Shown in pieces: positions 54,145 to 62,391 of a DNA stretch of 64,000 nt. Both the position numbers and the translations under genes were made by a program. Origin of the DNA: CAIVAT01 sp964355945 (GTDB lineage Bacteria; Bacteroidota; Bacteroidia; Bacteroidales; FEN-979); assembly GCA_964355945.1 (NCBI GenBank), contig CAYHGE010000004.1, forward strand, positions 1-64,000, read 5' to 3'. Numbering within the stretch: the first letter of the stretch is position 1; every line of letters starts with the position of its first letter. Under the pieces are notes generated by a model that worked only from the letters and a program-made list of their open reading frames with translations, did no database searches and had not been told where the DNA came from.

Positions 54145-57100
54145 AAAAAACTGCTCTCTTCATTACACTCCTAATCCTCCTTTATTCGATCCCTCTTTTT
54201 TCCCAGCCTGCCCGAATGCTGCCTGAAGTCACACCCGCCGGCAAAGGGAAAGTGAACACCATGGTTGATAACATTGGCTACTGGTCGCACATGGTCCAGT
54301 TGGGGTATGTCAAAGCCAACCCAAAAGTGGCAGTCCCTGAAGGCCTGTATACCGGGACAGGCATCCTGGAATATAATCCCTCAATCGTAAATCGTAAATC
54401 GTCAATCATCCTGAACTCTCCCGACGTTCCGGTTACCGGAGAAACCAATGTTACCCAGAGTGAAAACTCTATCTTCATCGATCCGGAGGATGAAAATGTG
54501 GTGCTCAACTCCAACAATTCGAGTAACTGGGTTTCAGGTTATGCCGATACTCCTTATGGTGCTGATGCCCTATATTCCTTCGACAACGGCCAGGATTGGG
54601 GAGGTTCAACCAGGGGTGTCAACGGAAACAATGCCGGCGACCCCTCCACTGCCATCGGATTGAATGGATGGTGGTATGTCGGGAGAATTACCGGCGATTA
54701 TGGCCAGGCGGTTTCCTACAGCAAAGACCAGGGAAAAACCTGGAAGCGGGTGAAAGTAGGCCAGGGTCCGACAGCCGGAATCGGAATCCTGGATAAAAAC
54801 CACCTGTGGATAGACAATTCCGTGACCAGTCCTTACAAAGGGTACTTATACAATGCCTGGACAAATTTTATTCCCGGACATCCCGACACCAACCAGGTTG
54901 CTATCGTTCGGTCAACCGACCAGGGGCTGACATGGTCATCTCCCGTGAACATCAGCTCTGCTGCACTGGCCCTGAAACTGAACCATGGGGTGAACCTGCA
55001 GACAGGCCCGGATGGGGAGGTTTATGCAGCCTGGAGCATCTATGACTCCTGGCCTTCGGACGAGACTGCCATTGGCTTTGCCCGATCTCTCAATGGTGGC
55101 GGCATTTTCATGCCGGCAACCAGGATCCTCGGCAACATCAAAGGCATCCGCGCAAGCATGACCGGAAAAAACATGCGGGTGAGTTCTTTTCCAACGATGA
55201 CTGTGGACAACAGCAACGGACCGCACCGGGGAACCATTTACGTGGTTTGGGCTAACGTGGGGGTGCCCGGAATAAATTCCGGGGATGATATTGATCTTTA
55301 CATGATCCGTTCAACCGACCAGGGATCCTCGTGGTCCGCGCCGATCAGGGTAAACCAGGACCCTCCCGGCCTCGGCAAGCAGCACTTTCTTCCCTGGATA
55401 ACCTGCGACAAGGTAACCGGTGGATTATGTGTGGTTTACTACGATGACCGGAATGCTGATTCAACCAGTGCAGCGGTATTTGTATCTTCCTCTTATGATG
55501 GAGGAAATTCCTGGACCGACATGCAGGTAAGTGATTACATCTTCACGCCGGAACCTATTCCCGGACTGGCTTTCAGCTATTTCGGCGATTACATCGGTAT
55601 TCAGTCTGGCAACATGAAAGTCTATCCGGTATGGACCGACAACCGCGATGGCCGGGCAATGACGTATTGTTCCCCTTTTGACCTGGGACCAAATCCCGGG
55701 CAGCCGTGGATTACCTATTATTCCGACTCCCTGGCAACCGTTTCGGGAATTGGAAATGTAACAATGAATTATGGTGATTCACTCTATCTTTCTTTGGGGA
55801 TAAAAAACATCGGCGACCAGCAGGCTACCGGCGTTGATGCCGTTATCTCCACAGATTCACCATACATTCTGATCACAGACAGTTTGGCGAATTATAACAC
55901 CCTCGATCCCGGCCAGGTAAAAATCGTTCCAAACGGCTATACAATCAAGGTTTCCGATACCATCCCCGACAATCTCATGGTCCGGTTTAATGTTCGGGTT
56001 ACCAGCCCGGATTCGACCTGGTTCAGCCATTTTTCTATTGAATCACACGCTCCTGCCCTGAAAATCAACGGCCTTACCATTGTCGACACGCTAGACGGAA
56101 ATCATAACGGGCGCATCGATCCGGGTGAGACGGTTCAGGTGATCATTCCTACAGCCAACACGGGCGATTTTGACTGCCCGTCGGTTTATGGCCTGCTCTC
56201 CACTTCTTCACCCTACCTGACGCTGGTCAACGACAGTGTTTTCCTTGGCAACATCCCCACCCGCCAGTCGAAAAATGCCGCTTTTACGGTCATAGCAAGC
56301 CCGGAAACGCCTATTGGCAGCGGGGCTGACCTGGTCTATGCCGTAAATTCAGGTTTATACCATGTCCGCCACACCTTCAGGGTGATGATCGGCATGGTGG
56401 TGGAGGACTGGGAGACAGCATCCTTTACAAAATTTCCATGGCAATCGGCCGGACATAAACCATGGGATATTTCGAGCCTTATCCGCTGGGAAGGAGATTA
56501 TGGTTCCGGATCCGGACCTATCAGCGATTACCAGAACAGCCAGATATTCCTCTCATATGCCTCGGCAACGGATGACAGCATTTCATTTTATCTCCGCACT
56601 TCCAGTGAACAGGATTATGATTTCCTGCTGTTCTACATTGACGGTGTGCTAAAGGACCAATGGTCGGGAGAGACTCCCTGGACCAGGGCTGCATACATAG
56701 TTACGCAAGGAACGCATATTTTCCGGTGGATCTATCAGAAAGACCTTGCGTACGCTACAGGACTTGATCGTGTTTGGGTGGACTTCATTGCGCTTCCCCC
56801 GCCCGTTCTGCCTACTGTTGAGCCGGGACCAAACGACACCATCTGTGCCGGGCTGAATGTGACACTGCACGGATCTGCCCAGCAATATGACACAATCAAA
56901 TGGACTACAACCGGCGATGGAGTCTTTGCCAATGACACTTTACTGAACACCCTTTACACTCCGGGTACAAGTGACCTGATTTCAGGGAATGTCACTTTGC
57001 GGCTGACAGGATTTTGCCCTTACGGAAGTTTTGGAAAAAATAAACAAATCCATATCAACCCCCGCCCGGTTGCAGCAATCTCCGTGCTTCCCAACGACAC

Positions 57101-57584
57101 TGTTTGTGCCGGACAATCCATTGTCTTATCTTCTGACACAACCGGTGTTACCTCCCGGCAATGGACCCCGGGTGATTACTCAACATGGGAGGTTATTTAT
57201 GACACTTTGAATGCGGCAGGTTCCGGAACACATTTGATCAGACTGGCAGTGGCGAATCAATTTCTGTGTCAAAACCATGATTCTGTTTACCTTACATTTA
57301 AAAATTGTACCGGGATTGAGGAAAATCTCACCGGTTCTGTCAATATATACCCAAATCCGGGCAGCGGTACTTTTTTAATAGAAATTGAAACACAGAAACC
57401 CGAACCGATACGTATAACTGTTACAAATGCAACCAATGTTGTGGTTTACAGGGAGGAAGACCCTTCGGTAAGGACGAAACGGAGCAGGATCGTGAATCTG
57501 ACTTCTCTGCCTGACGGAATCTATTTGCTTTCAATCACAACAACCGGGGGAACTTCAGTCCACAAGCTGATCATTCAAAAATAG
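54141..57584 (+). CDS. BNR-repeat/sialidase-like T9SS-exported protein
   Basis: A 1,147-residue secreted protein with a signal peptide (MKKTALFITLLILLYSIPLFSQ). A beta-propeller of BNR/Asp-box type spans about 95-530: Asp-box motifs include SKDQGKTWKR, STDQGLTWSS, STDQGSSWSA and SYDGGNSWTD. It is followed by CARDB/Ig-like beta domains (about 545-760), a jelly-roll-like region near VEDWETASFTKFPW, two PKD/Ig-like modules and a T9SS type A sorting domain (IYPNPGSGTFLIEI ... GIYLLSITT). Sialidase catalytic residues could not be confirmed, so a binding or other glycosidase role is possible. It contains the micro-repeat at 54379-54410. Its ATG overlaps the stop of the DUF2442 gene. Confidence 0.82.
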   Translation: MKKTALFITLLILLYSIPLFSQPARMLPEVTPAGKGKVNTMVDNIGYWSHMVQLGYVKANPKVAVPEGLYTGTGILEYNPSIVNRKSSIILNSPDVPVTGETNVTQSENSIFIDPEDENVVLNSNNSSNWVSGYADTPYGADALYSFDNGQDWGGSTRGVNGNNAGDPSTAIGLNGWWYVGRITGDYGQAVSYSKDQGKTWKRVKVGQGPTAGIGILDKNHLWIDNSVTSPYKGYLYNAWTNFIPGHPDTNQVAIVRSTDQGLTWSSPVNISSAALALKLNHGVNLQTGPDGEVYAAWSIYDSWPSDETAIGFARSLNGGGIFMPATRILGNIKGIRASMTGKNMRVSSFPTMTVDNSNGPHRGTIYVVWANVGVPGINSGDDIDLYMIRSTDQGSSWSAPIRVNQDPPGLGKQHFLPWITCDKVTGGLCVVYYDDRNADSTSAAVFVSSSYDGGNSWTDMQVSDYIFTPEPIPGLAFSYFGDYIGIQSGNMKVYPVWTDNRDGRAMTYCSPFDLGPNPGQPWITYYSDSLATVSGIGNVTMNYGDSLYLSLGIKNIGDQQATGVDAVISTDSPYILITDSLANYNTLDPGQVKIVPNGYTIKVSDTIPDNLMVRFNVRVTSPDSTWFSHFSIESHAPALKINGLTIVDTLDGNHNGRIDPGETVQVIIPTANTGDFDCPSVYGLLSTSSPYLTLVNDSVFLGNIPTRQSKNAAFTVIASPETPIGSGADLVYAVNSGLYHVRHTFRVMIGMVVEDWETASFTKFPWQSAGHKPWDISSLIRWEGDYGSGSGPISDYQNSQIFLSYASATDDSISFYLRTSSEQDYDFLLFYIDGVLKDQWSGETPWTRAAYIVTQGTHIFRWIYQKDLAYATGLDRVWVDFIALPPPVLPTVEPGPNDTICAGLNVTLHGSAQQYDTIKWTTTGDGVFANDTLLNTLYTPGTSDLISGNVTLRLTGFCPYGSFGKNKQIHINPRPVAAISVLPNDTVCAGQSIVLSSDTTGVTSRQWTPGDYSTWEVIYDTLNAAGSGTHLIRLAVANQFLCQNHDSVYLTFKNCTGIEENLTGSVNIYPNPGSGTFLIEIETQKPEPIRITVTNATNVVVYREEDPSVRTKRSRIVNLTSLPDGIYLLSITTTGGTSVHKLIIQK
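54379..54410 (+). repeat. In-frame micro-repeat in the BNR protein gene
   Basis: Three tandem AATCGT(A)A-type units (TCAATCGTAAATCGTAAATC) code PSIVNRKSSIILN just before the propeller. The units resemble the repeats in lnt, polA and at 61868-61920. Confidence 0.5.
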
Positions 57585-57611
57585 ATATCCTGCATATTAT
57601 AATTACAGGAA

Positions 57612-57711
57612 NNNNNNNNNNNNNNNNNNNNNNNNNNNNNNNNNNNNNNNNNNNNNNNNNNNNNNNNNNNNNNNNNNNNNNNNNNNNNNNNNNNNNNNNN
57701 NNNNNNNNNNN
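57612..57711. other. Scaffold gap (100 N)
   Basis: Exactly 100 N. The flanks are not duplicated, so an unknown amount of sequence is missing between the BNR gene and the EamA transporter, including the 3' half of the latter. Confidence 0.95.
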
Positions 57712-58226
57712 GCACCTCCCAGTCCAAGGAAAATTCCCCACAGCGGATAATTGAATTTTACTTTTCTAAAGCCGCCGCCGCTCTCTTCGGAAGTATGTCT
57801 TTTCAGGACCACCAGGGCGATGCCTGAAATCGTCAGGGTCATGCCAATCCAGCTTTTCAATGAAAGGGTTTCCCCCAGCACAATCCATCCGATCAGGGCC
57901 GTCATGGGTGGGGCAAGAGCCATCAGCAACATGGAGATACGCGCCCCGACAACCACAAATGCCTGGAAAAGGCATAAGTCGCCTATCACGAACCCCACCA
58001 ACCCCGACAGGGTCAGGTAAAACCATGCATGGGGTGTAGCATCCAAAGGTAAAAGGGAACCCCGGTAAAAAAAGACAAACAGGGTCAGAAAGCAAAATCC
58101 TGCAATTAACCTCAGCAGGTTAACCACCATGGACCCGATTTTACGGCTGGCTGCTTCAAATGCCAGGGCGGTGATGGTCCAGAATACTGCAGTCAGCAAT
58201 GCGGCCATTTCGCCGGGATGATTCAT
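57712..58226 (-). CDS. EamA/DMT family transporter, 3' end lost in gap
   Basis: The first 171 residues of a drug/metabolite-type inner-membrane transporter; the normal length is about 300 with ten membrane segments. The first EamA domain is visible: AALLTAVFWTITALAFEAAS, RLIAGFCFLTLFVFFY, LVGFVIGDLCLFQAF, and ALAPPMTALIGWIVLGE. The start ATG 58226 is preferred over the long open frame upstream (to 58391) because that part overlaps the EnvC-like gene. It lies 20 bases after that gene's stop and probably ends its operon. The second EamA repeat is in the unsequenced gap. Confidence 0.82.
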
Positions 58227-58245
58227 CAATTTCCGTTCCTCCTGT

Positions 58246-59348
58246 TTATTTTCCGGTAAGCCATTCCTCGGGATTCTGAATAACCTTGCCGCGCCATAAT
58301 TCAAAATGTAACTCTGATTTTTGCTCTCCCGAATTGGTATGAACTTTCCCAATGACCTGTTTGACAGAAACCTCCTGCCCGTCACGAACACTTACCTCGT
58401 CAAGATTGGAATAGACTGTCAGGTATTCTCCATGACGGATGATGACAACATTATTCAGACTCGACAAGGACATCACGCGGCTAACCTTACCTCCAAAAAC
58501 CGCCTTTACCACGGAGCCCTGGTCTGTCAGGATGTCGATGCCATTATTTTTAACTTTGACATGCTCCAGCACCGGATGGGCATGTTCCCCAAAACTGCCT
58601 GAAACAAATCCGCGGTCGCATGGCCAGGGCAGACGACCCCTGTTGGCCGAAAAAGTGGAGGAAAGCTCCTTCTCTTTTGCTGAAAAATCCATCGAAGGAT
58701 GGGCAACCACCTTTTTCGAAGAAACAGCAACCTTGTCCTTTACCTCCTTTTTCCGGTTCCGCTCTGCAGAAGCCCTGATTTCGTCGGCGATCAGCTTTTC
58801 AATCGCATTTTCAAGCTTTTGGGCTTCCTGCTGCTTTGTCTTTATGGTCGCAAGCAATTTCTTCTCTTTGGACGAAAGCTCCTTAACGGCATTTGCTTTC
58901 TCTGCTTTTTCACGATCAAGTTTCTGTTTTTCAAGCTGTTTAGATTGAACAAGGCTCAGTTTTTCAGTCTTGACCCCTTCAAGATTTTTCCGGTGCTCAT
59001 TAATTGCTTTTTGAGTTGATTCAATCTTCTCCAGCTGATGGCGCCGGTATGATGCATACTGCTGGTAGTATTTCAGCCGCTGGTATGCCTGGTTGAAATC
59101 ACGGGCGGAAAAAATAAACATCAGCTTGTTATGCCCGTTCATGGTGCGATAGGCGTTACAGACCATGCGGGCATACTCCAACTTCAGTACCGACACTTGC
59201 TTTGACATCCGGTTAATCTGTATGCTGTCAACAGCCATTGTGATCTCCACATCATTCAACTCGCGGTTGATGGCATTGATCAATGCTTCACGGCTTTTGA
59301 TCTGTTTTGCAAGAATTTTCAACTTATTCAGTGAAGTTTCCTTGTTTT
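58246..59348 (-). CDS. EnvC-like murein hydrolase activator (degenerate M23/LytM), 5' end lost in gap
   Basis: About 367 residues are visible; the frame is open into the 100-N gap, so the signal peptide and N-terminus are missing. A long coiled coil (to about 200 residues, with AQRTKSRE-like heptads such as REKAEKANAVKELSSKEKK) is followed by a LytM/M23 domain (about the last 120 residues: PCDRGFVSGSFGEHAHPVLE to LHFELWRGK). The zinc ligands look lost: canonical HxxxD reads NNGID, and the HxH motif reads ELH. This fits EnvC-type activators of cell-division amidases, which have no hydrolase activity of their own. It should be periplasmic. It lies between DUF4292 and EamA genes. Confidence 0.82.
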
Positions 59349-59448
59349 NNNNNNNNNNNNNNNNNNNNNNNNNNNNNNNNNNNNNNNNNNNNNNNNNNNN
59401 NNNNNNNNNNNNNNNNNNNNNNNNNNNNNNNNNNNNNNNNNNNNNNNN
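59349..59448. other. Scaffold gap (100 N)
   Basis: Exactly 100 N without duplicated flanks. It removes the start of the EnvC-like gene. The DUF4292 gene stop at 59454 lies just outside it. Confidence 0.95.
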
Positions 59449-59453
59449 AGGAG

Positions 59454-60284
59454 TTATTTGACTGGCGTATAACTGGCAGGGATCTTAAATGGAAATTGAA
59501 GCGGGTTGTTCAGTTGAAGCTTTGAAAAATCAGCTTTGACTTTGATCGTGTTATCAGCCCAGATTGTATAATTCATCTTCATGGGAAAAAGCTGGTCGTC
59601 CACTGGTTCAAAATCAGCATAAAACGATTCAAGTTTAATGTTGTCCCGTCGGATCTCTTTAACATCGGCATGGGTAATCTTGAAATTATCTGCATCGAGC
59701 CAGATATTCTGTATAAAAATCTTCAGGTTTTCCTGACTGTTGCGCACAAACTTTTTTAATTTTCCCCGCTCTCCCGTTGACAGTTTATATTCGCCATGAT
59801 CAATCGATGCCCGGAATTTCCCGTTTTCATAAAACTGAAGGTCATTCCCAAGCAGGAATGCCTGTAAGAGATCAAAGTCTATATTGGTGTTCAGAAACCG
59901 GTTGACATATTCATAATCACCCGCAAAATAGGTATCATTCAACCGGTTGATCATCTTCACCGAATCCTGTGAAATCATCAGCCGCACTGCTTCAATGCCA
60001 AGCATGGGCGTTAGTGAAATCCATATCAGGCTGTCTTTGCGGATACGGATTTGTCCGCTGAAGGAATTTTCCTTCCCCTTGTTTGAATATTCTGCTGAAA
60101 ACTTGGCCGAAAACCATTCGAACTTCAGCTCCTTCTCCTTTAGTTTGGCAAATAAAAAGTCGGCTCCCTCTTCCCTGATCGGAGCCTTCATGACTTTGCG
60201 TGCCGGGCTGCAGGATCCAAAAATAACAAGTGAGGTCAGCAACAGGAGGGTCAGCCTGCAAAGCTTCTGGAAGTAAACCATCAT
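59454..60284 (-). CDS. DUF4292 lipoprotein (LolA-like fold)
   Basis: A 276-residue predicted lipoprotein (hydrophobic start, lipobox IFGSC near residue 25). The rest reads as the DUF4292 family, expected to have a LolA/LolB-like half-barrel: FSAKFSAEYSNKGKENSFSGQIRIRKDSLIWISLTP, AVRLMISQDSVKMINRLNDTYFAGDYEYVNRFL and YTIWADNTIKVKADFSKLQLNNP. The family is found next to the TPR and EnvC/M23 genes in many Bacteroidota, so it probably helps outer-membrane or lipoprotein biogenesis; this is known from gene order rather than biochemistry. It starts 3 bases after the TPR gene stop. Confidence 0.88.
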   Translation of the reverse strand: MMVYFQKLCRLTLLLLTSLVIFGSCSPARKVMKAPIREEGADFLFAKLKEKELKFEWFSAKFSAEYSNKGKENSFSGQIRIRKDSLIWISLTPMLGIEAVRLMISQDSVKMINRLNDTYFAGDYEYVNRFLNTNIDFDLLQAFLLGNDLQFYENGKFRASIDHGEYKLSTGERGKLKKFVRNSQENLKIFIQNIWLDADNFKITHADVKEIRRDNIKLESFYADFEPVDDQLFPMKMNYTIWADNTIKVKADFSKLQLNNPLQFPFKIPASYTPVK

Positions 60285-60287
60285 GAA

Positions 60288-61874
60288 TTATTGGTAATAT
60301 TTTTTTTCGTTGATCTTTTTCTCAAGCAGGTCGGATCCCTTGCCTTTTTGCGTTGCTTTTAGCCAATATTCGAGAGCGCCTGTTTTGTCATCCAATTTGT
60401 AGAGCACATCACCATAATGTTCCAAAACTTCTGCGCTGGGCTCCTCCTTGCTTTGTACTGCCTTTAAAATCCATTCGGCAGCCTCCTTGTATTTTCGTTG
60501 TTTGAAGAGTACCCAGCCATAAGTATCCTGGAAAGAAGGATTCTCGGGATCAAGTGTCACTGCCTTTTTTGACATTTTTTCTGCTTTGTCAAGTTCACTT
60601 CCATCCAGAGAAAGATAGTAGGCATAATTGTTCAGCACATAGCCATTGTCATCTTTCAGTTTGAGCGATCGCTCATACGCGGAAAAGGCTTCTGCATCCC
60701 TTTTCATGGCATGAAGTACATCACCCTGGTACATATAGAATTGGGCAAGCAATTCATTGTTGTCAACCACGAGATTTGCACCGGCGGCAAGGGCCTTCAG
60801 CGCTGACTCATTGTTTTTNNNNNNNNNNNNNNNNNNNNNNNNNNNNNNNNNNNNNNNNNNNNNNNNNNNNNNNNNNNNNNNNNNNNNNNNNNNNNNNNNN
60901 NNNNNNNNNNNNNNNNNNAGGTCGTTGTAAATCTGGTTGACTGTGTAAAATGACAGGAGGATATTTACTTTGGTGTCAACATCCAGGTTGGGATTTGCAA
61001 ATCCCAGTTTGAGTTCTTCGAAGGCTTGCTCCTTTTTGCCGGTTTTGCGGTAATAATCTGCCATCGACATGTGGATATAGGCGTTTTCGGGATCCATGAT
61101 GGCAATCTTCCGGTATGTTTCCAGGGCTTTTTCCTGCATGTTGTTTGCCATATAAAACTCTGCAAGGATGGAATAATACCTCGATTCCTCAGGAAATGCG
61201 GCGATCAGCTTCTTTATCTCGCGTTCCGCCCCCTTCAGGTCGTTCAGATGCAGGTATATTTTCTGCTTCTGAAGGGTAACCTCTTCAGAAACACCGGCTT
61301 TTTCATCAATAAGATTATAGGTTTTGATGGCATCCTGATACTTCTCAACCTGCAGGTAAAGGGCTGCCAGCTGATAAAGATAATCGAGGTTTCCCGGATT
61401 TTTTGCCACGATCTTTTCATAAATGTCAATCGCCTCATCAAACTGGGAAGTTGTCAGGCAAAGTTCACCCAGAAAAAGTGAATACCAGATGTTCTCCGCA
61501 TCAAGTTTGACGGCCACCCGACACATTTTTACAGCTTCGTCGAAGTTTTTTTGTTCTACTTCCAGTTTAGCAAGTTCAAAATAGCCAACCGGATCCTCAG
61601 CAAACCTGCTTATATATTGACGGAACAAATCCCGGGCTACCTTAACATTGCCGATGATCGCTTCCTTCTTGGCATCAATCAGCAACCCGGGATTCCCGAC
61701 AATGGCTGGGGTTGGTTCAGGTTGCCCCTTCTTCGATTTTTTCTTTTCCTGCTTCTGCTGTTCAGGAGGGCTAAATCCTGCAACTCTCTCCAAATCAGAC
61801 GTTAATCCGGGGTAACCAAAAAAACCAAAGGAAAAAATGAAACATACTACTATGGTGAATCTTCTCATTCGCAA
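60288..61874 (-). CDS. Exported tetratricopeptide repeat protein, interrupted by a gap
   Basis: About 528 residues, including 34 hidden by the 100-N gap at 60819-60918. The frame is open on both sides, but the missing length is unknown. Signal peptide (1-25), a Lys/Gln/Pro-rich linker (EQQKQEKKKSKKGQPEP), then about a dozen TPR units (for example PGNLDYLYQLAALYLQVEKY, PEESRYYSILAEFYMANN, NYAYYLSLDGSELDKAEKMS). It should be a periplasmic scaffold protein, perhaps bound to the DUF4292 lipoprotein coded next to it. It is second after dut in the operon. The ATG is preceded by an A+T-rich repetitive stretch (61868-61920). Confidence 0.85.
   Translation of the reverse strand: MRMRRFTIVVCFIFSFGFFGYPGLTSDLERVAGFSPPEQQKQEKKKSKKGQPEPTPAIVGNPGLLIDAKKEAIIGNVKVARDLFRQYISRFAEDPVGYFELAKLEVEQKNFDEAVKMCRVAVKLDAENIWYSLFLGELCLTTSQFDEAIDIYEKIVAKNPGNLDYLYQLAALYLQVEKYQDAIKTYNLIDEKAGVSEEVTLQKQKIYLHLNDLKGAEREIKKLIAAFPEESRYYSILAEFYMANNMQEKALETYRKIAIMDPENAYIHMSMADYYRKTGKKEQAFEELKLGFANPNLDVDTKVNILLSFYTVNQIYNDXXXXXXXXXXXXXXXXXXXXXXXXXXXXXXXXXXKNNESALKALAAGANLVVDNNELLAQFYMYQGDVLHAMKRDAEAFSAYERSLKLKDDNGYVLNNYAYYLSLDGSELDKAEKMSKKAVTLDPENPSFQDTYGWVLFKQRKYKEAAEWILKAVQSKEEPSAEVLEHYGDVLYKLDDKTGALEYWLKATQKGKGSDLLEKKINEKKYYQ
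60819..60918. other. Scaffold gap (100 N) inside the TPR gene
   Basis: Exactly 100 N, without duplicated flanks. The TPR frame continues on both sides, so only repeat units are missing. Confidence 0.95.
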
Positions 61875-61920
61875 TTCATAATTTGCACTTTGTACTTTAC
61901 ACTTCGTACTTCGTAATTTA
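61868..61920. repeat. Degenerate A+T-rich micro-repeat in the dut-TPR gap
   Basis: Short units of the form ATTCGCAATTCATAATTTGC, CACTTTGTACTT and TACACTTCGTACTTCG fill the 43-bp gap between the dut stop and the TPR start. They resemble the in-frame repeats in lnt, polA and the BNR gene. Confidence 0.5.
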
Positions 61921-62352
61921 CTTTACTCCCGTATGCCCGAATCCTCCGGCACCTCTCGATGTATTCTCAAGCTCATCAACCTCTACCCACTCAGCCTTTT
62001 TATACGCTGCAATGATCATTTGTGCAATGCGTTCGCCATTGCAGATGGTGAATGGCTCTGTTGATAAGTTAACCAGGATGACCTTAATTTCCCCCCGGTA
62101 ATCTGCATCAATCGTACCGGGAGAATTGAGCAGGGTAATTCCCTTTTTTATGGCCAAACCGCTTCGGGGCCTGATCTGTGCCTCGTACCCATCAGGGATT
62201 TCAACAAATAAACCCGTTGGCACAAGAATCCTTTCAAGCGGTTTAAGCACGATATCAGCATCGAGGTTTGCACGCAGGTCCATTCCTGCCGAAGCAGCGG
62301 TCTGATATGTTGGCAAGGGATGGCTGGAGTGGTTGACTATCCTGATCTTCAT
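61918..62352 (-). CDS. dut: dUTP diphosphatase
   Basis: A 144-residue trimeric dUTPase that hydrolyses dUTP to dUMP, keeping uracil out of DNA and feeding dTMP synthesis. All five family motifs are present: AGMDLRA (1), RPRSGLAIKKG (2), GTIDADYRGEI with the catalytic Asp (3), GERIAQMII (4) and RGAGGFGHTG (5). The length is normal. A -7 box 17 bases upstream gives it a promoter of its own, and the TPR gene follows on the same strand after 43 bases. Confidence 0.97.
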   Translation of the reverse strand: MKIRIVNHSSHPLPTYQTAASAGMDLRANLDADIVLKPLERILVPTGLFVEIPDGYEAQIRPRSGLAIKKGITLLNSPGTIDADYRGEIKVILVNLSTEPFTICNGERIAQMIIAAYKKAEWVEVDELENTSRGAGGFGHTGVK

Positions 62353-62369
62353 GATGGTAAGTGAGGGTG

Positions 62370-62377
62370 CAAAGTTA
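62370..62377 (-). promoter_or_regulatory. -7 promoter box for dut (TAACTTTG)
   Basis: CAAAGTTA on the plus strand, an exact TAnnTTTG on the minus strand, 17 bases upstream of the dut ATG. It lies in the 39-bp gap between the flippase gene and dut. Confidence 0.6.
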
Positions 62378-62391
62378 ATAAAAAACTTGAT

